From: Nocardia sp. | Lineage (GTDB): Bacteria; Actinomycetota; Actinomycetes; Mycobacteriales; Mycobacteriaceae | DNA length: 8,576 nucleotides | Reading direction: 5' to 3' | Assembly: GCA_013361595.1 (NCBI GenBank) | Contig: JABFXT010000137.1 | Span: forward strand, 1 to 8,576 | In this document: positions 1 through 8,188 of the stretch, piece after piece | Layout: each line of letters opens with the position of its first letter | Numbering within the stretch: position 1 is the stretch's first letter | Notes under the pieces: model-generated | Databases searched by the model: none | Told to the model about the DNA's origin: nothing | What the model saw: the letters and a program-made list of their open reading frames with translations, nothing else | Position numbers and translations under genes: made by a program

Positions 1-1
1 G

Positions 2-3000
2 CTGGATCTCGACAGTTACCCGGCCGATCCGATCACGGATGCGGATCGGGTGTGGCCGTTGACTCCGGCGAATACCGCGTATGTGATCTACACGTCGGGT
101 TCGACGGGTCTGCCCAAGGGTGTTGTGGTCACGCATGCCGGTGTGGCGAACTTCAGTGCCGAGCAGGTCGAGCGTTACCGGTTGACCGCGGAGTCGCGGG
201 CGTTGGCGTTCGCGTCGCCGTCGTTCGATGCTTCGATCCTGGAACTGCTCCTCGCGGTGGGTTCGGCGGGTGCGCTGGTCGTGGTGCCCACAGGTACCTA
301 TGGTGGTGCCGAACTTGGTGAGTTGATCGCTGGTGAGGGTGTGACGGTCGGCCTGATCACGCCGTCGGTTTTGGCGTCGCTGGATCCGGCGGATCTGGCG
401 GGTATGGAAGTGATCATCGCCGGTGGTGAGGCCATCTCGGCGGATCTGATGGCGAAATGGTCGACCGCCCCGGAGGGCGGGGTCGCGCGTCGGTTCCACA
501 ATGCCTACGGTCCGACCGAGGCGACGGTCGCCACGAACATCAGTGGTGTGCTGAGTGCCGGTGACCGGGTCACGATCGGTGGTCCGGTGCGGGGTATGCG
601 CGCGCTGGTGTTGGACGATCGGTTGAATCCGGTGCCCGAGGGGGTGGCCGGTGAGCTGTATGTCGGTGGGATCCAGCTGGCGCGTGGTTATCACGCGCGG
701 GCCGGTTTGACCGCTGGGCGGTTCGTGGCGGATCCGTTCGGTGCGGTGGGGGCGCGGTTGTATCGCACGGGTGACATCGTGCGGTGGCGTCGTGACGGTG
801 CCGGTGATCCGGTGGTGGAGTATGTGGGTCGTAATGATTTCCAGGTGAAGGTCCGTGGTTTCCGGATCGAACTGGGCGAGATCGACGCGGCGCTCAGCGC
901 GCACCAGAGCGTGAACTTCGCGGTGACGACGGGTCATACGAATACCGCCGGGGTGGTGTCCCTGGTCGCGTACGTCGTGGCGACACCGGATCACGTGGTC
1001 GACGCGGCCGAATTGCGCGATTTCGTCGGGGAGCGGCTGCCGTCGTACATGGTGCCGGCGTCGGTCATGGTGCTCGACGAGGTCCCGCTGACCCCGGCCG
1101 GCAAACTGGACCGTAAGGCGTTGCCGGAGCCCGCCTTCGAGGCACGCGAGTTCCGGGCGCCCTCGACACCGGTCGAGGTGATCGTGGCCGGTGTCCTCGC
1201 CGACCTCCTCGGTGTGGAACAGGTGGGCGTCGACGACGATTTCTTCGCACTCGGCGGGAACTCGCTGATCGCGACCCAGGTCGTGGCGCGACTGGGCGTG
1301 GCACTGAATACACACGTGCCGGTCCGGGAACTGTTCGAGGCGTCCGTTGTCGGCACCCTGGCCGCCCGGCTCGAAGAGCAGGTCGGTTCCGGCGGGCGTC
1401 CGCCACTGGTGGCCCAACCCCGGCCCACCCGGGTGCTGCCTTCGGGCGAGGTCGTGCAGCGGATCCCGCTGTCCCTGGCGCAGCAGCGGATGTGGTTCCT
1501 GAACTGGTTCGATTCCGGTTCCAAGGCCTACAACATCCCGATGGTCATCCGGTTGACCGGGCAGCTCGACATTCCGGCCATGCGGCAGGCGGTCGGCGAT
1601 CTGGTCGCGCGGCACGAGGTGCTGCGGACTGTGTACCCGGAGACCGAATCCGGTCCGATGCAGGTGATCCTGCCGGTGTCGGGTGCGGTGCCGGAACTGG
1701 AAGTGCGGCCGGTGGCCGCGGACGCGGTGGCAGCCACCGTATCCGAGCTGATGGCGGTGACCTTCGATGTCGCCGAGCAGGTGCCGTTGCGGATCACGCT
1801 GCTGCGGGTCGACGACGCCCCCGCGGATGCCGACGCAGAATACGTACTCGCCGCGGTCGTGCACCACATCGCCGGTGACGGACTGTCGGTACCGCCGCTG
1901 ACCCGGGATCTGATGACCGCGTATGTCGCGCGGGCGGCCGGCTCGGCCCCGGAGTGGGCCCCGCTACCGGTCCAGTACGCCGATTACGCGATCTGGCAGC
2001 GCGCGTTGCTGGGCGACGAGGCCGACCGGGAATCGCTGGCGGCCCAGCAGATCGCCTACTGGCGGTCGGCACTGGCCGATATTCCGGATCAGCTGGACCT
2101 GCCGGCGGATCATCCGCGCCCGGAGCAGCAGTCGTTCGCCGGTGGTCGCGTGGCGATCAGTGTCGACGCCGAGATCCACACCGGTCTGCTGCGGTTGGCG
2201 CGGGAACACGGCACAACCCTGTTCATGGTGGTGCATTCCGCTTGGGCGCTGCTGCTTTCGCGGCTCTCCGGCACCGACGACATCACGATCGGTACGCCGG
2301 TCGCCGGTCGTGGCGAGCAGGCGCTCGACGATGTGATCGGTATGTTCGTCAACACCCTGGTGCTGCGGACCCAGGTGGACTCCGGAGCGACCTTCGCGGA
2401 TCTGCTGGCCCGGCAGCGGCAGCTGGATATCGAGGCATTCGCGCACGCGGATGTGCCGTTCGAGCGGCTGGTGGAGGCACTCGACCCGGAGCGGTCGACC
2501 GCACGCCAGCCGCTGTTCCAGGTCGGGTTCACCTTCCAGAACATGGCGCAGTCGAGTCTGGAACTGCCGGGGTTGACGGTATCGGCGGTCGATGCCGATA
2601 TCGAGGTCTCGCAGTACGACCTGAACCTCACCCTGGGTGAGGTCCACGGCGACGCCGACGATATGAGCGACGCAGGGCCCGCGCTCCTGCCCGACGGACG
2701 CGGTCTGGGTGGTTACCTGACCTTCGCCACGGACCTGTTCGAGGCGGAAACCGTCGAGACCTTCGCCGCTCGGTTCGTGCGGATTCTGCGTGCGATCGCC
2801 GCCGATCCACAGCGCCCCGTCGGCGATATCGATGTGCTCGGTGACACCGAGCGCTCGAATGTGCTGCGCCATTGGGTGAGTACCGGTGCCGATGCGGGTG
2901 CGGGAGTGTTCACCGTCGACGGAGATCCGGTCGACGCGCCGGAAACGGCGACTCTCGCGAGCCTTTTCGATGCGGTCGTCGGCGTGCACGGGCAGCGGAC

Positions 3001-6000
3001 CGCGGTGAAGTTCGAATCCGATCAGCTCAGCTATGCCGAGTTGGACCGGCGGGCGAATGCCCTGGCGCGGCGGTTGATCGCCGCGGGAGCCGGCCCGGAA
3101 TCGCTGGTGGCGGTATTGCTGCCCCGATCGCTGGATCTGGTGGTGGCACTGCTGGCGGTGATCAAGTCGGGCGCCGGATACGTGCCCGTGGATCCCGACT
3201 CGCCGAACGAGCGGATCGCGTACGTGCTCGCCGATGCCGGTCCGGAGGCCGTGATCCTGGACGCCTCGGTGACCGCGGATCTGCCCGCGGACCTGCCGCG
3301 GGTGATGCTGGACGGTGCCGACGGCGATATCGGCGACGCGCCGATCACCGACGACGACCGGCTCGCCCCGTTGCGGCCGGACAACACCGCCTATGTCATC
3401 TACACCTCCGGTTCGACCGGCCGCCCGAAGGGCGTCGCGGTGGCGCACCGCAATGTGGTGCGGTTGTTCGCCAACACCGATCGCGAGTTCGGTTTCGGAC
3501 CCGACGATGTGTGGACCCTGTTCCACTCGTACGCGTTCGATTTCTCGGTGTGGGAGCTGTGGGGTCCACTGCTGTTCGGCGGAACTTCGGTGGTGGTGGA
3601 TTACTACACGACACGGTCGCCGGAGCAGTTCCTGGAATTGCTGCGTGCCGAGCGGGTGACAGTACTGAACCAGACGCCGTCGGCGTTCTACCAGCTGGCC
3701 GAGGCCGATCGGACCGCCCCCGCCGATGCCGCTCCGCTCGCGCTGCGCTCGGTGATCTTCGGCGGTGAGGCGCTGGAACTGCGTCGCCTCGCCGATTGGG
3801 TCGCCCGGCACGGGGACGGTACGACGGGCCGGACCCGCCTGATCGACGGCCGGGAGACGGCGTCGCCGCTCCTGGTGAACATGTACGGCATCACCGAGAC
3901 CACCGTGCACGTGTCCTATCGCGCGCTGGACGCCGCGGTGGTCGCCGAAGCGGCCGGCAGTGTCGTCGGCCGCGCGCTGGCGGGGCTGAAGACCTATGTG
4001 CTGGACGACCGCTTGCAGCCGGTGCCGGTCGGCGTGCCGGGTGAGCTGTACGTATCCGGTGGACAGCTCTCGCGTGGGTATCTGGGCCGGCCGGACCTCT
4101 CGGCGGCGCGATTCGTGGCCGATCCGTTCGGTGCGCCCGGTGCGCGCCTGTACCGGTCCGGTGACGTCGCGCGCTGGAATCGTTCCGGTGAACTCGAGTA
4201 CCTGGGGCGGTCGGACGACCAGGTGAAGATCCGTGGTTTCCGGATCGAGCTCGGCGAGATCGAGGACGCGGTGCTCGCCCTGCCCGGTATCGCGCAGGGC
4301 GCGGTGATCGTCCGGGAAGATCGCCCCGGCGATCAGCGGATCGTCGCCTATGTGGTGCTCGAACCCGGTACCGAGCTCGATCAGGACGCGGTACGGGACG
4401 GCACGGCAGCGCGGTTGCCCGCCTATATGGTTCCCGCCGCGGTGGTCGCGCTGGACCGGATTCCGTTGACCATCAACGGGAAACTGGACCGCAAGTCCCT
4501 GCCGGAACCCGTTTTCGCCTCCGGCGCGGCGTTCCGTGGTCCGCGTAACCCGATGGAGCAGATCGTCGCCGAGGTGTTCGCCGAGGTGCTCGGGGTGGAC
4601 CGGGTGGGCGTGGACGATTCGTTCTTCGCCCTCGGCGGCGACAGCATCGTTTCCATCCAGCTGGTGTCCCGGGCGAAAGCGCGCGGGGTCGTGTTCACTC
4701 CGCGTCAGGTGTTCGAACAGCGCACAGTGGCCGGCCTGGCAGCTGTCGCCGAGGCCGGGGAAGCAGCCGAAGGTGTGCTGTCGCTGCCCGAACTGCCCGG
4801 CGGCGGGGTCGGTCGTGCGCCGCTCACCTCGATCGCGCGGTTCATGGTCGAACGGTCCGGTTCCTACGGCCGGTACCACCAGCTGGCGACATTGAGCCTG
4901 CCGGTCGGCGTCACCCGGGCGACCATCGCCGCGGTGATGCGACCCGTGCTGGACCGGCACGATATGTTGCGGGCGCGCCTGATCTCCGAGAACGGGGAGT
5001 GGGTCGTCGAAACGGCCGAGCCCGGTTCGGTCGATGTGGACGCGCTGATCGATCACACGGTGTTCGATGCCGCCGTCGACGAGCAGCAGCTTCTCGAAAC
5101 AGTCCAGGCCGCTGTCGATTCCACGCTGGACCGGCTCGATCCCGGCGCCGGTGTGGTGGTCCGGTTCGCGTGGCTGGAACCGGACAGTGCCGACCGGGCG
5201 GGGTACCTGGTCGTCGTCGCGCATCACCTGGTGGTCGACGGTGTGTCGTGGCGGATTCTGACTCCCGACTTCCTGCTGTCGGCCGGTGCGCACAGTGCCG
5301 GGCAGGAGCCGGAACTGTCGGCGCCGAGTACCTCGATGCGGACCTGGGCGCATGCGCTCGAGGAGCATGCGCACAGCCCGGAGCGGGTCGCGGAGCTCGA
5401 GTACTGGCAGACCGTGGCCGCGACCGCCGATCCTCTGCTGACCGGCCGCGCGATGGATCCGGCGGTCGATACCGCCGGAACGGTCGATATCCATTCGGTG
5501 GAGGTCTCGCCGGAAGTCACCCAGGCGCTGCTCACCACCGTGCCGAAGTTGTTCCACGGTGGCGTGAACGACGGCCTGCTCACCGCCCTCGTGCTGGCCA
5601 CCGCCGCGTGGCGGGCCCGCCGGGCGCCCGCGGCGGCGGACGGCGATCCGGTACTGATCCGGCTCGAAGGGCACGGTCGCGAGGAAGAGGTCGTGCCGGG
5701 GGCCGATCTGTCCCGCACGGTCGGCTGGTTCACCACCATCTTCCCGGTGCGGTTCGAGCCGGCCGCCGATGCCGAGAACGCGCTCGCCGGCGGCCCGGCC
5801 CTGGGGGCGGTGCTCAAGTCGGTGAAGGAACAGCTGCTCGCGGTGCCGGACAAGGGCATCGGTTACGGCTTGCTGCGCTATATGAACCGCGAGACCGCCG
5901 ACCAGCTGCCGGTCACCCTGCCGGGGCAGGTCAGCTTCAACTATCTGGGCCGATTCGGCGGCGGCGAGATCTCCGCGGAAATACGTGACTTCGGCTGGTT

Positions 6001-8188
6001 CCAGACGAACGACCTGGTGGTCGTCGGCGCCTTCGATACCGATATGCCGGCGATGGCGCCGCTGGATATCAATGCCGCCGTCCTCGGCGACAAGCTGACC
6101 ACGCGGATCGGGTATCCCGCCACGCTGCTGACCGCCGATGAGGTCCGCGAGTTCGGTGAACTCTGGGTGCAGGCGCTGGAAGCGGTCGCCCGCCACGTGA
6201 ATTCCGCCGACGCCGGCGGGCACACCTCGTCCGATTTCGGTCTGGTCGCCCTGTCGCAGGCCGATATCGAGGGGATCGAGCAGCGCTTCCCGATGCCGGT
6301 GACCGATGTGTGGTCACTGTCCTCGATGCAGGCCGGTATGTGGTTCCACGCGCAGCTCGCCGCGGAATCGGTCGACGTCTACACCGCGCAGGTGGTGCTG
6401 ACGCTGACCGGCCGGGTGGACGCCGACCGCTTGCGGGCGGCGGCGCAGGCCCTGCTCGATCGGTACGAGAACCTGCGCACCGCTTTCGTCACCGATCACG
6501 CGGGCAACCCGGTACAGGTCGTCCTGCAGGACGTGCCGGTCGACGGGACCGAGCACGACCGCAGCAGCACCCGGACGGCCGCCGACCTCATCGAGGCGGA
6601 CCGGTTGCGGCGCTTCGATCTCACCGCGCCGCCGCTGCTCCGGTTCACCCTGATCAAGACCGGCCCGGAGACCTGGCAGTTCGTGGTGTCGAACCATCAC
6701 ATTCTGCTCGACGGCTGGTCCATGCCGCTGCTCATGCGGGATCTGCTGACGCTGTACGCGGTCCGGGCCGATACCGGTGCGCTGCCGATGGCCCATTCCT
6801 ATCGGGCCTTCCTCGCGTGGGTGAGCCGGCAGGATCGCCGGGTTTCGCTGGAGACCTGGCGGTCGGCACTGGCGGAGATCGACGATCCGACACTGCTGGC
6901 CGGCCTCGACGCCGCGGGCTCCGCACACGAGATCACCGCGCTGTCGGGTGAGTACGAGTTCGAGCTCGATCCCGCGGCCACCGCCCGGATGACCGCGCTG
7001 GCCACCGAGGTCGGCGTAACAGCGAATACGGTGCTGCAGGTGGCGTGGGCGGTACTGCTGGGCCGCCTGACCGGTCGCGACGACGTGGTGTTCGGTGCCA
7101 CCGTCTCGGGCCGTCCGCCGGAGCTGCCCGGCGTGGAGACCATGGTCGGGTTGTTCATCAACACGATCCCGGTGCGGGTGCGGTTCGACCGGAACGAATC
7201 CGCGCGGACGCTACTGTCCCGGATCCAGGTCGAGCAGGCCGATCTGCTGGACCACCACTATGTGAGCCTGTCCGATATCCATTCGGCGGCCGGGATGGCG
7301 ACGCTGTTCGACACCCTGCTGGTGTTCGAGTCGTATCCGGTGGATGCCGAGGGCATCCAGGCGGCTGCCGCCGATATCGACGGGATGACGGTGGCCGGCC
7401 TCGACGGTGTCGACGCCACGCACTACCCGCTCACCCTGGTCGCCGCGCTCGGCACCACGTTGCGGATCCGGGCCGGTTACCGGCAGGACATGTTCGCCGA
7501 GGCCGATGTGCGGCGGATCGCGGACCGGTTGATCCGGACGCTGGACGGGATCGTCGCCGATCCGTCCGTCGCGGTCGGTGATATCGAGCTGCTCGACTCG
7601 TTCGAACGCGAACTGGTACTGCGCCGCTGGAACGCGACCGACCGGGCGATCGACGCGCGGTTGCTGCTGGACGAGTTCGCCGGCGCGGTCGACGCGTATC
7701 CGGATCGGATCGCGGTGTCGTTCGAGGGCGCCGAGCTGACCTATGCGGAGTTCTCGGGTCGTGTCAACCGTCTCGCACGGCTGCTGATCTCCGAGGGTGT
7801 GGGTCCGGAATCGCTGGTCGGGCTGGCATTGCGCCGTTCGGTGGATCTGGTGGTGGCCATGTACGCGGTCGTCACCGCCGGTGGTGCGTACGTGCCGGTG
7901 GATCCCGAGCATCCGGCGGAGCGGACCGCGTATGTGCTCGAGACCGCGCGACCGGTCTGTGTGCTGACCACGACAGCCGATGCCGGTTCCGTCCCCGCGG
8001 GGACAGGGGTGCCGGTGCTGGCCGTGGACGAGCTGGAGCTCTCGGGCTACGCCGAAACCCCGGTGACCGATGCCGACCGGGTCGCGCCGTTGCGGGCGTC
8101 GAATACCGCGTATGTGATCCGAGCAGGTCTCGGTGGCGCATTTCGTGCCGTCGTTGCTGACGGTGTTCGTGGCGGCGCTTTCGGCTGA
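2..8188 (+). CDS. Multimodular non-ribosomal peptide synthetase, 5'-partial, frame broken in the third adenylation domain
   Basis: This cytosolic megasynthase assembles a peptide on phosphopantetheine arms. The frame is open from base 2 and has no plausible start in the window; the GTG at 50 is inside an adenylation domain. It encodes 2728 residues (numbered from base 2): A1 (1-376), T1 (389-460), C2 (484-955), A2 (981-1506), T2 (1516-1584), E2 (1595-2068), C3 (2080-2540) and the N-terminal part of A3 (2554-2706). All complete domains keep their catalytic motifs: carrier serines at residues 421 and 1548, HHxxxDG at 621, 1741 and 2232, and [11 protein letters not shown] loops in A1 and A2. The last 22 residues (from 8120) are out-of-frame text ending at TGA 8186-8188; coding resumes in another frame from 8121. 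Composition shifts between the ends and the middle. NRPS identity is certain; the product is unknown. Organism (Nocardia-like) is inferred from style only. Confidence 0.95.
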   Translation: MDLDSYPADPITDADRVWPLTPANTAYVIYTSGSTGLPKGVVVTHAGVANFSAEQVERYRLTAESRALAFASPSFDASILELLLAVGSAGALVVVPTGTYGGAELGELIAGEGVTVGLITPSVLASLDPADLAGMEVIIAGGEAISADLMAKWSTAPEGGVARRFHNAYGPTEATVATNISGVLSAGDRVTIGGPVRGMRALVLDDRLNPVPEGVAGELYVGGIQLARGYHARAGLTAGRFVADPFGAVGARLYRTGDIVRWRRDGAGDPVVEYVGRNDFQVKVRGFRIELGEIDAALSAHQSVNFAVTTGHTNTAGVVSLVAYVVATPDHVVDAAELRDFVGERLPSYMVPASVMVLDEVPLTPAGKLDRKALPEPAFEAREFRAPSTPVEVIVAGVLADLLGVEQVGVDDDFFALGGNSLIATQVVARLGVALNTHVPVRELFEASVVGTLAARLEEQVGSGGRPPLVAQPRPTRVLPSGEVVQRIPLSLAQQRMWFLNWFDSGSKAYNIPMVIRLTGQLDIPAMRQAVGDLVARHEVLRTVYPETESGPMQVILPVSGAVPELEVRPVAADAVAATVSELMAVTFDVAEQVPLRITLLRVDDAPADADAEYVLAAVVHHIAGDGLSVPPLTRDLMTAYVARAAGSAPEWAPLPVQYADYAIWQRALLGDEADRESLAAQQIAYWRSALADIPDQLDLPADHPRPEQQSFAGGRVAISVDAEIHTGLLRLAREHGTTLFMVVHSAWALLLSRLSGTDDITIGTPVAGRGEQALDDVIGMFVNTLVLRTQVDSGATFADLLARQRQLDIEAFAHADVPFERLVEALDPERSTARQPLFQVGFTFQNMAQSSLELPGLTVSAVDADIEVSQYDLNLTLGEVHGDADDMSDAGPALLPDGRGLGGYLTFATDLFEAETVETFAARFVRILRAIAADPQRPVGDIDVLGDTERSNVLRHWVSTGADAGAGVFTVDGDPVDAPETATLASLFDAVVGVHGQRTAVKFESDQLSYAELDRRANALARRLIAAGAGPESLVAVLLPRSLDLVVALLAVIKSGAGYVPVDPDSPNERIAYVLADAGPEAVILDASVTADLPADLPRVMLDGADGDIGDAPITDDDRLAPLRPDNTAYVIYTSGSTGRPKGVAVAHRNVVRLFANTDREFGFGPDDVWTLFHSYAFDFSVWELWGPLLFGGTSVVVDYYTTRSPEQFLELLRAERVTVLNQTPSAFYQLAEADRTAPADAAPLALRSVIFGGEALELRRLADWVARHGDGTTGRTRLIDGRETASPLLVNMYGITETTVHVSYRALDAAVVAEAAGSVVGRALAGLKTYVLDDRLQPVPVGVPGELYVSGGQLSRGYLGRPDLSAARFVADPFGAPGARLYRSGDVARWNRSGELEYLGRSDDQVKIRGFRIELGEIEDAVLALPGIAQGAVIVREDRPGDQRIVAYVVLEPGTELDQDAVRDGTAARLPAYMVPAAVVALDRIPLTINGKLDRKSLPEPVFASGAAFRGPRNPMEQIVAEVFAEVLGVDRVGVDDSFFALGGDSIVSIQLVSRAKARGVVFTPRQVFEQRTVAGLAAVAEAGEAAEGVLSLPELPGGGVGRAPLTSIARFMVERSGSYGRYHQLATLSLPVGVTRATIAAVMRPVLDRHDMLRARLISENGEWVVETAEPGSVDVDALIDHTVFDAAVDEQQLLETVQAAVDSTLDRLDPGAGVVVRFAWLEPDSADRAGYLVVVAHHLVVDGVSWRILTPDFLLSAGAHSAGQEPELSAPSTSMRTWAHALEEHAHSPERVAELEYWQTVAATADPLLTGRAMDPAVDTAGTVDIHSVEVSPEVTQALLTTVPKLFHGGVNDGLLTALVLATAAWRARRAPAAADGDPVLIRLEGHGREEEVVPGADLSRTVGWFTTIFPVRFEPAADAENALAGGPALGAVLKSVKEQLLAVPDKGIGYGLLRYMNRETADQLPVTLPGQVSFNYLGRFGGGEISAEIRDFGWFQTNDLVVVGAFDTDMPAMAPLDINAAVLGDKLTTRIGYPATLLTADEVREFGELWVQALEAVARHVNSADAGGHTSSDFGLVALSQADIEGIEQRFPMPVTDVWSLSSMQAGMWFHAQLAAESVDVYTAQVVLTLTGRVDADRLRAAAQALLDRYENLRTAFVTDHAGNPVQVVLQDVPVDGTEHDRSSTRTAADLIEADRLRRFDLTAPPLLRFTLIKTGPETWQFVVSNHHILLDGWSMPLLMRDLLTLYAVRADTGALPMAHSYRAFLAWVSRQDRRVSLETWRSALAEIDDPTLLAGLDAAGSAHEITALSGEYEFELDPAATARMTALATEVGVTANTVLQVAWAVLLGRLTGRDDVVFGATVSGRPPELPGVETMVGLFINTIPVRVRFDRNESARTLLSRIQVEQADLLDHHYVSLSDIHSAAGMATLFDTLLVFESYPVDAEGIQAAAADIDGMTVAGLDGVDATHYPLTLVAALGTTLRIRAGYRQDMFAEADVRRIADRLIRTLDGIVADPSVAVGDIELLDSFERELVLRRWNATDRAIDARLLLDEFAGAVDAYPDRIAVSFEGAELTYAEFSGRVNRLARLLISEGVGPESLVGLALRRSVDLVVAMYAVVTAGGAYVPVDPEHPAERTAYVLETARPVCVLTTTADAGSVPAGTGVPVLAVDELELSGYAETPVTDADRVAPLRASNTAYVIRAGLGGAFRAVVADGVRGGAFG
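69..88 (+). repeat. 20-base exact repeat shared by A1 and A3 (second copy 8100-8119)
   Basis: The string coding for NTAYVI plus two leading bases is identical at 69-88 and 8100-8119. The A2 copy (around 3382-3400) differs at synonymous positions. The second copy ends exactly at the A3 break. An 11-base string, CCGAGCAGGTC, also occurs both at 159-169 in A1 and across the break at 8119-8129. Repeats of this kind can drive either recombination or misassembly. Confidence 0.8.
841..870 (+). repeat. Near-identical A8-motif DNA in A1 and A2 (second copy 4219-4248)
   Basis: Positions 841-870 and 4219-4248 match at 29 of 30 bases, differing only at 851 (G) versus 4229 (A). Both encode QVK-V/I-RGFRIE, the conserved hinge region of adenylation domains. 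The match reflects paralogy of the modules and possibly homogenisation. Confidence 0.8.
1166..1381 (+). other. Carrier (thiolation/PCP) domain T1
   Basis: This is a domain of about 72 residues with the phosphopantetheine site in the motif [13 protein letters not shown]. The modified serine is at 1262-1264. The GGNS form (Asn before Ser) is usual for carriers that hand over to a standard condensation domain. That fits the neighbour here, since no epimerization domain follows. It carries the A1 substrate as the L-aminoacyl (or peptidyl) donor for C2. Confidence 0.93.
1451..2866 (+). other. Condensation domain C2, LCL-like
   Basis: This domain forms the peptide bond between the T1-bound donor and the threonine on T2. 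It opens with [15 protein letters not shown], the C1 motif style of LCL domains. The catalytic motif is HHIAGDG at 1862-1882, with the second His and the Asp present. Later motifs include IGTPVAGR (from 2288), a MFVNTLVLR segment (from 2342) and FERLVEAL (from 2459). It lacks the DxxxxD motif of heterocyclization domains, so the downstream threonine is not expected to become an oxazoline. A glycine/aspartate-rich stretch (about 2641-2715) is somewhat longer than the usual loop. A long A/G/D-rich linker (about 2877-2940) separates it from A2. Confidence 0.93.
2942..4519 (+). other. Adenylation domain A2, predicted threonine-activating
   Basis: This is a complete adenylation domain. Motifs in order: A1 [16 protein letters not shown]2 [17 protein letters not shown]3 [11 protein letters not shown] (3401-3433), A4 FDFSVW, A5 MYGITETT (from 3881), A6 [18 protein letters not shown]7 YRSGD, A8 [14 protein letters not shown] and A10 NGKLDRK with its lysine at 4481-4483. 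The ten pocket residues are D (3539), F (3542), W (3551), N (3668), I (3755), G (3761), M (3881), V (3905), H (3908) and K (4481). The string DFWNIGMVHK is the established threonine code, identical at all ten positions. The loop between GGEAL and MYGITE (3776-3880) is 35 residues, against 22 in A1 and 18 in A3. Confidence 0.95.
4547..4753 (+). other. Carrier domain T2 of the PCP-E type
   Basis: This carrier domain has the core [18 protein letters not shown]. The phosphopantetheinylated serine is at 4643-4645. The GGDS form (Asp before Ser) is characteristic of carriers that present their substrate to an epimerization domain, in contrast to GGNS in T1. The next domain is indeed an E domain. 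It holds the peptidyl-threonine during epimerization. Confidence 0.94.
4784..6205 (+). other. Epimerization domain E2
   Basis: This domain interconverts L- and D-configuration at the alpha-carbon of the T2-bound threonine residue. Motifs in order: the [11 protein letters not shown] motif with its histidine pair (from 5222), EGHGREE with the catalytic-type glutamate (5666-5668), [22 protein letters not shown] and [10 protein letters not shown]. All the usual E-domain signatures are present, so it is likely active. Because threonine has a second stereocentre, inversion at C-alpha of L-Thr would give D-allo-Thr unless the loaded monomer is already allo. Of 14 glycine codons between about 5697 and 6000, ten are GGC and one is GGT, opposite to the bias in A1. 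Confidence 0.95.
6239..7621 (+). other. Condensation domain C3, predicted DCL-type
   Basis: This domain couples the D-configured donor from module 2 to the amino acid of module 3. Its C1 region reads [15 protein letters not shown], the M/LQ-x-GM-x-FH style often seen in domains after E domains, and differs clearly from C2. The catalytic motif is HHILLDG at 6695-6715. Downstream are a [19 protein letters not shown] segment (from 7103) and NTIPVRV. The DCL call rests on position after E2 and on motif style. A phylogenetic placement of the domain would settle it. Confidence 0.92.
7661..8119 (+). pseudogene. N-terminal part of adenylation domain A3, cut off before the ATP-binding loop
   Basis: The domain begins normally after C3 with [19 protein letters not shown], then core A1 [17 protein letters not shown] and core A2 [16 protein letters not shown]. 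It reaches NTAYVI, which in A1 and A2 is followed at once by YTSGSTG. Here the frame instead continues as unrelated residues from 8120 to the TGA at 8186. The remaining A3 text is found from 8121 in another frame. As written, the domain lacks the P-loop-like A3 motif and the A4 motif carrying Asp235. It could not form an aminoacyl adenylate even if the frame were restored. Confidence 0.88.
8117..8122 (+). other. Deletion and frameshift junction inside A3
   Basis: Codons GTG ATC (8114-8119) end the frame that encodes NTAYVI. Base C8120 is left over, and GAG at 8121 starts the resumed adenylation text. In the same alignment A1 has 82 codons (89-334) and A2 has 83 codons (3401-3649) at this place. 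About 250 bases are therefore missing, of length 3k+2 if the cut is clean. The sequence cannot tell a true deletion from an assembly or scaffolding error. Confidence 0.85.

Larger units (their letters stand above)
2..1130 (+). other. Adenylation domain A1 (N-terminal part off the left edge)
   Basis: This domain activates an amino acid as its aminoacyl-AMP and loads it on T1. Core A1 and A2 lie upstream of the window. Visible are A3 [11 protein letters not shown] (89-121), A4 FDAS (from 224), A5 AYGPTEAT (from 503), A6 GELYVGG, A7 YRTGD, A8 [14 protein letters not shown] and A10 PAGKLDRK with its lysine at 1103-1105. All are intact, so the domain should be active. Pocket residues by alignment to GrsA are D (227), A (230), L (239), L (353), I (416), G (422), A (503), V (527), A (530) and K, giving DALLIGAVAK. 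Asp235 indicates an alpha-amino acid. The neutral lining suggests a hydrophobic, perhaps aromatic, side chain, but I do not recognise an exact code. Gly codons are almost all GGT, unlike the middle of the gene. Confidence 0.93.

Noticed and set aside
50..52. GTG as a start codon for the synthetase
   Set aside because: The same frame is open to base 2 with adenylation-domain text (…[18 protein letters not shown]). The GTG codes for an internal valine.
1451..2866. C2 as a heterocyclization domain making an oxazoline from Thr, as in nocobactin- or mycobactin-type siderophores
   Set aside because: It has HHIAGDG and not the DxxxxD motif of Cy domains, and the module carries an E domain.
1964..6223. 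A 1419-codon open frame on the - strand
   Set aside because: It lies wholly antisense to C2-A2-T2-E2, whose motifs are perfect on the + strand. Its translation is rich in Arg, Gly, His and Gln with no recognisable domain. GC-rich coding DNA commonly leaves the antisense frame open.
2..8188. Mycobacterial glycopeptidolipid synthetase (Phe-Thr-Ala-alaninol, D-residues in the first three)
   Set aside because: The module before Thr has no E domain, its code is not a Phe code I recognise, and the next module looks like Ser, not Ala.
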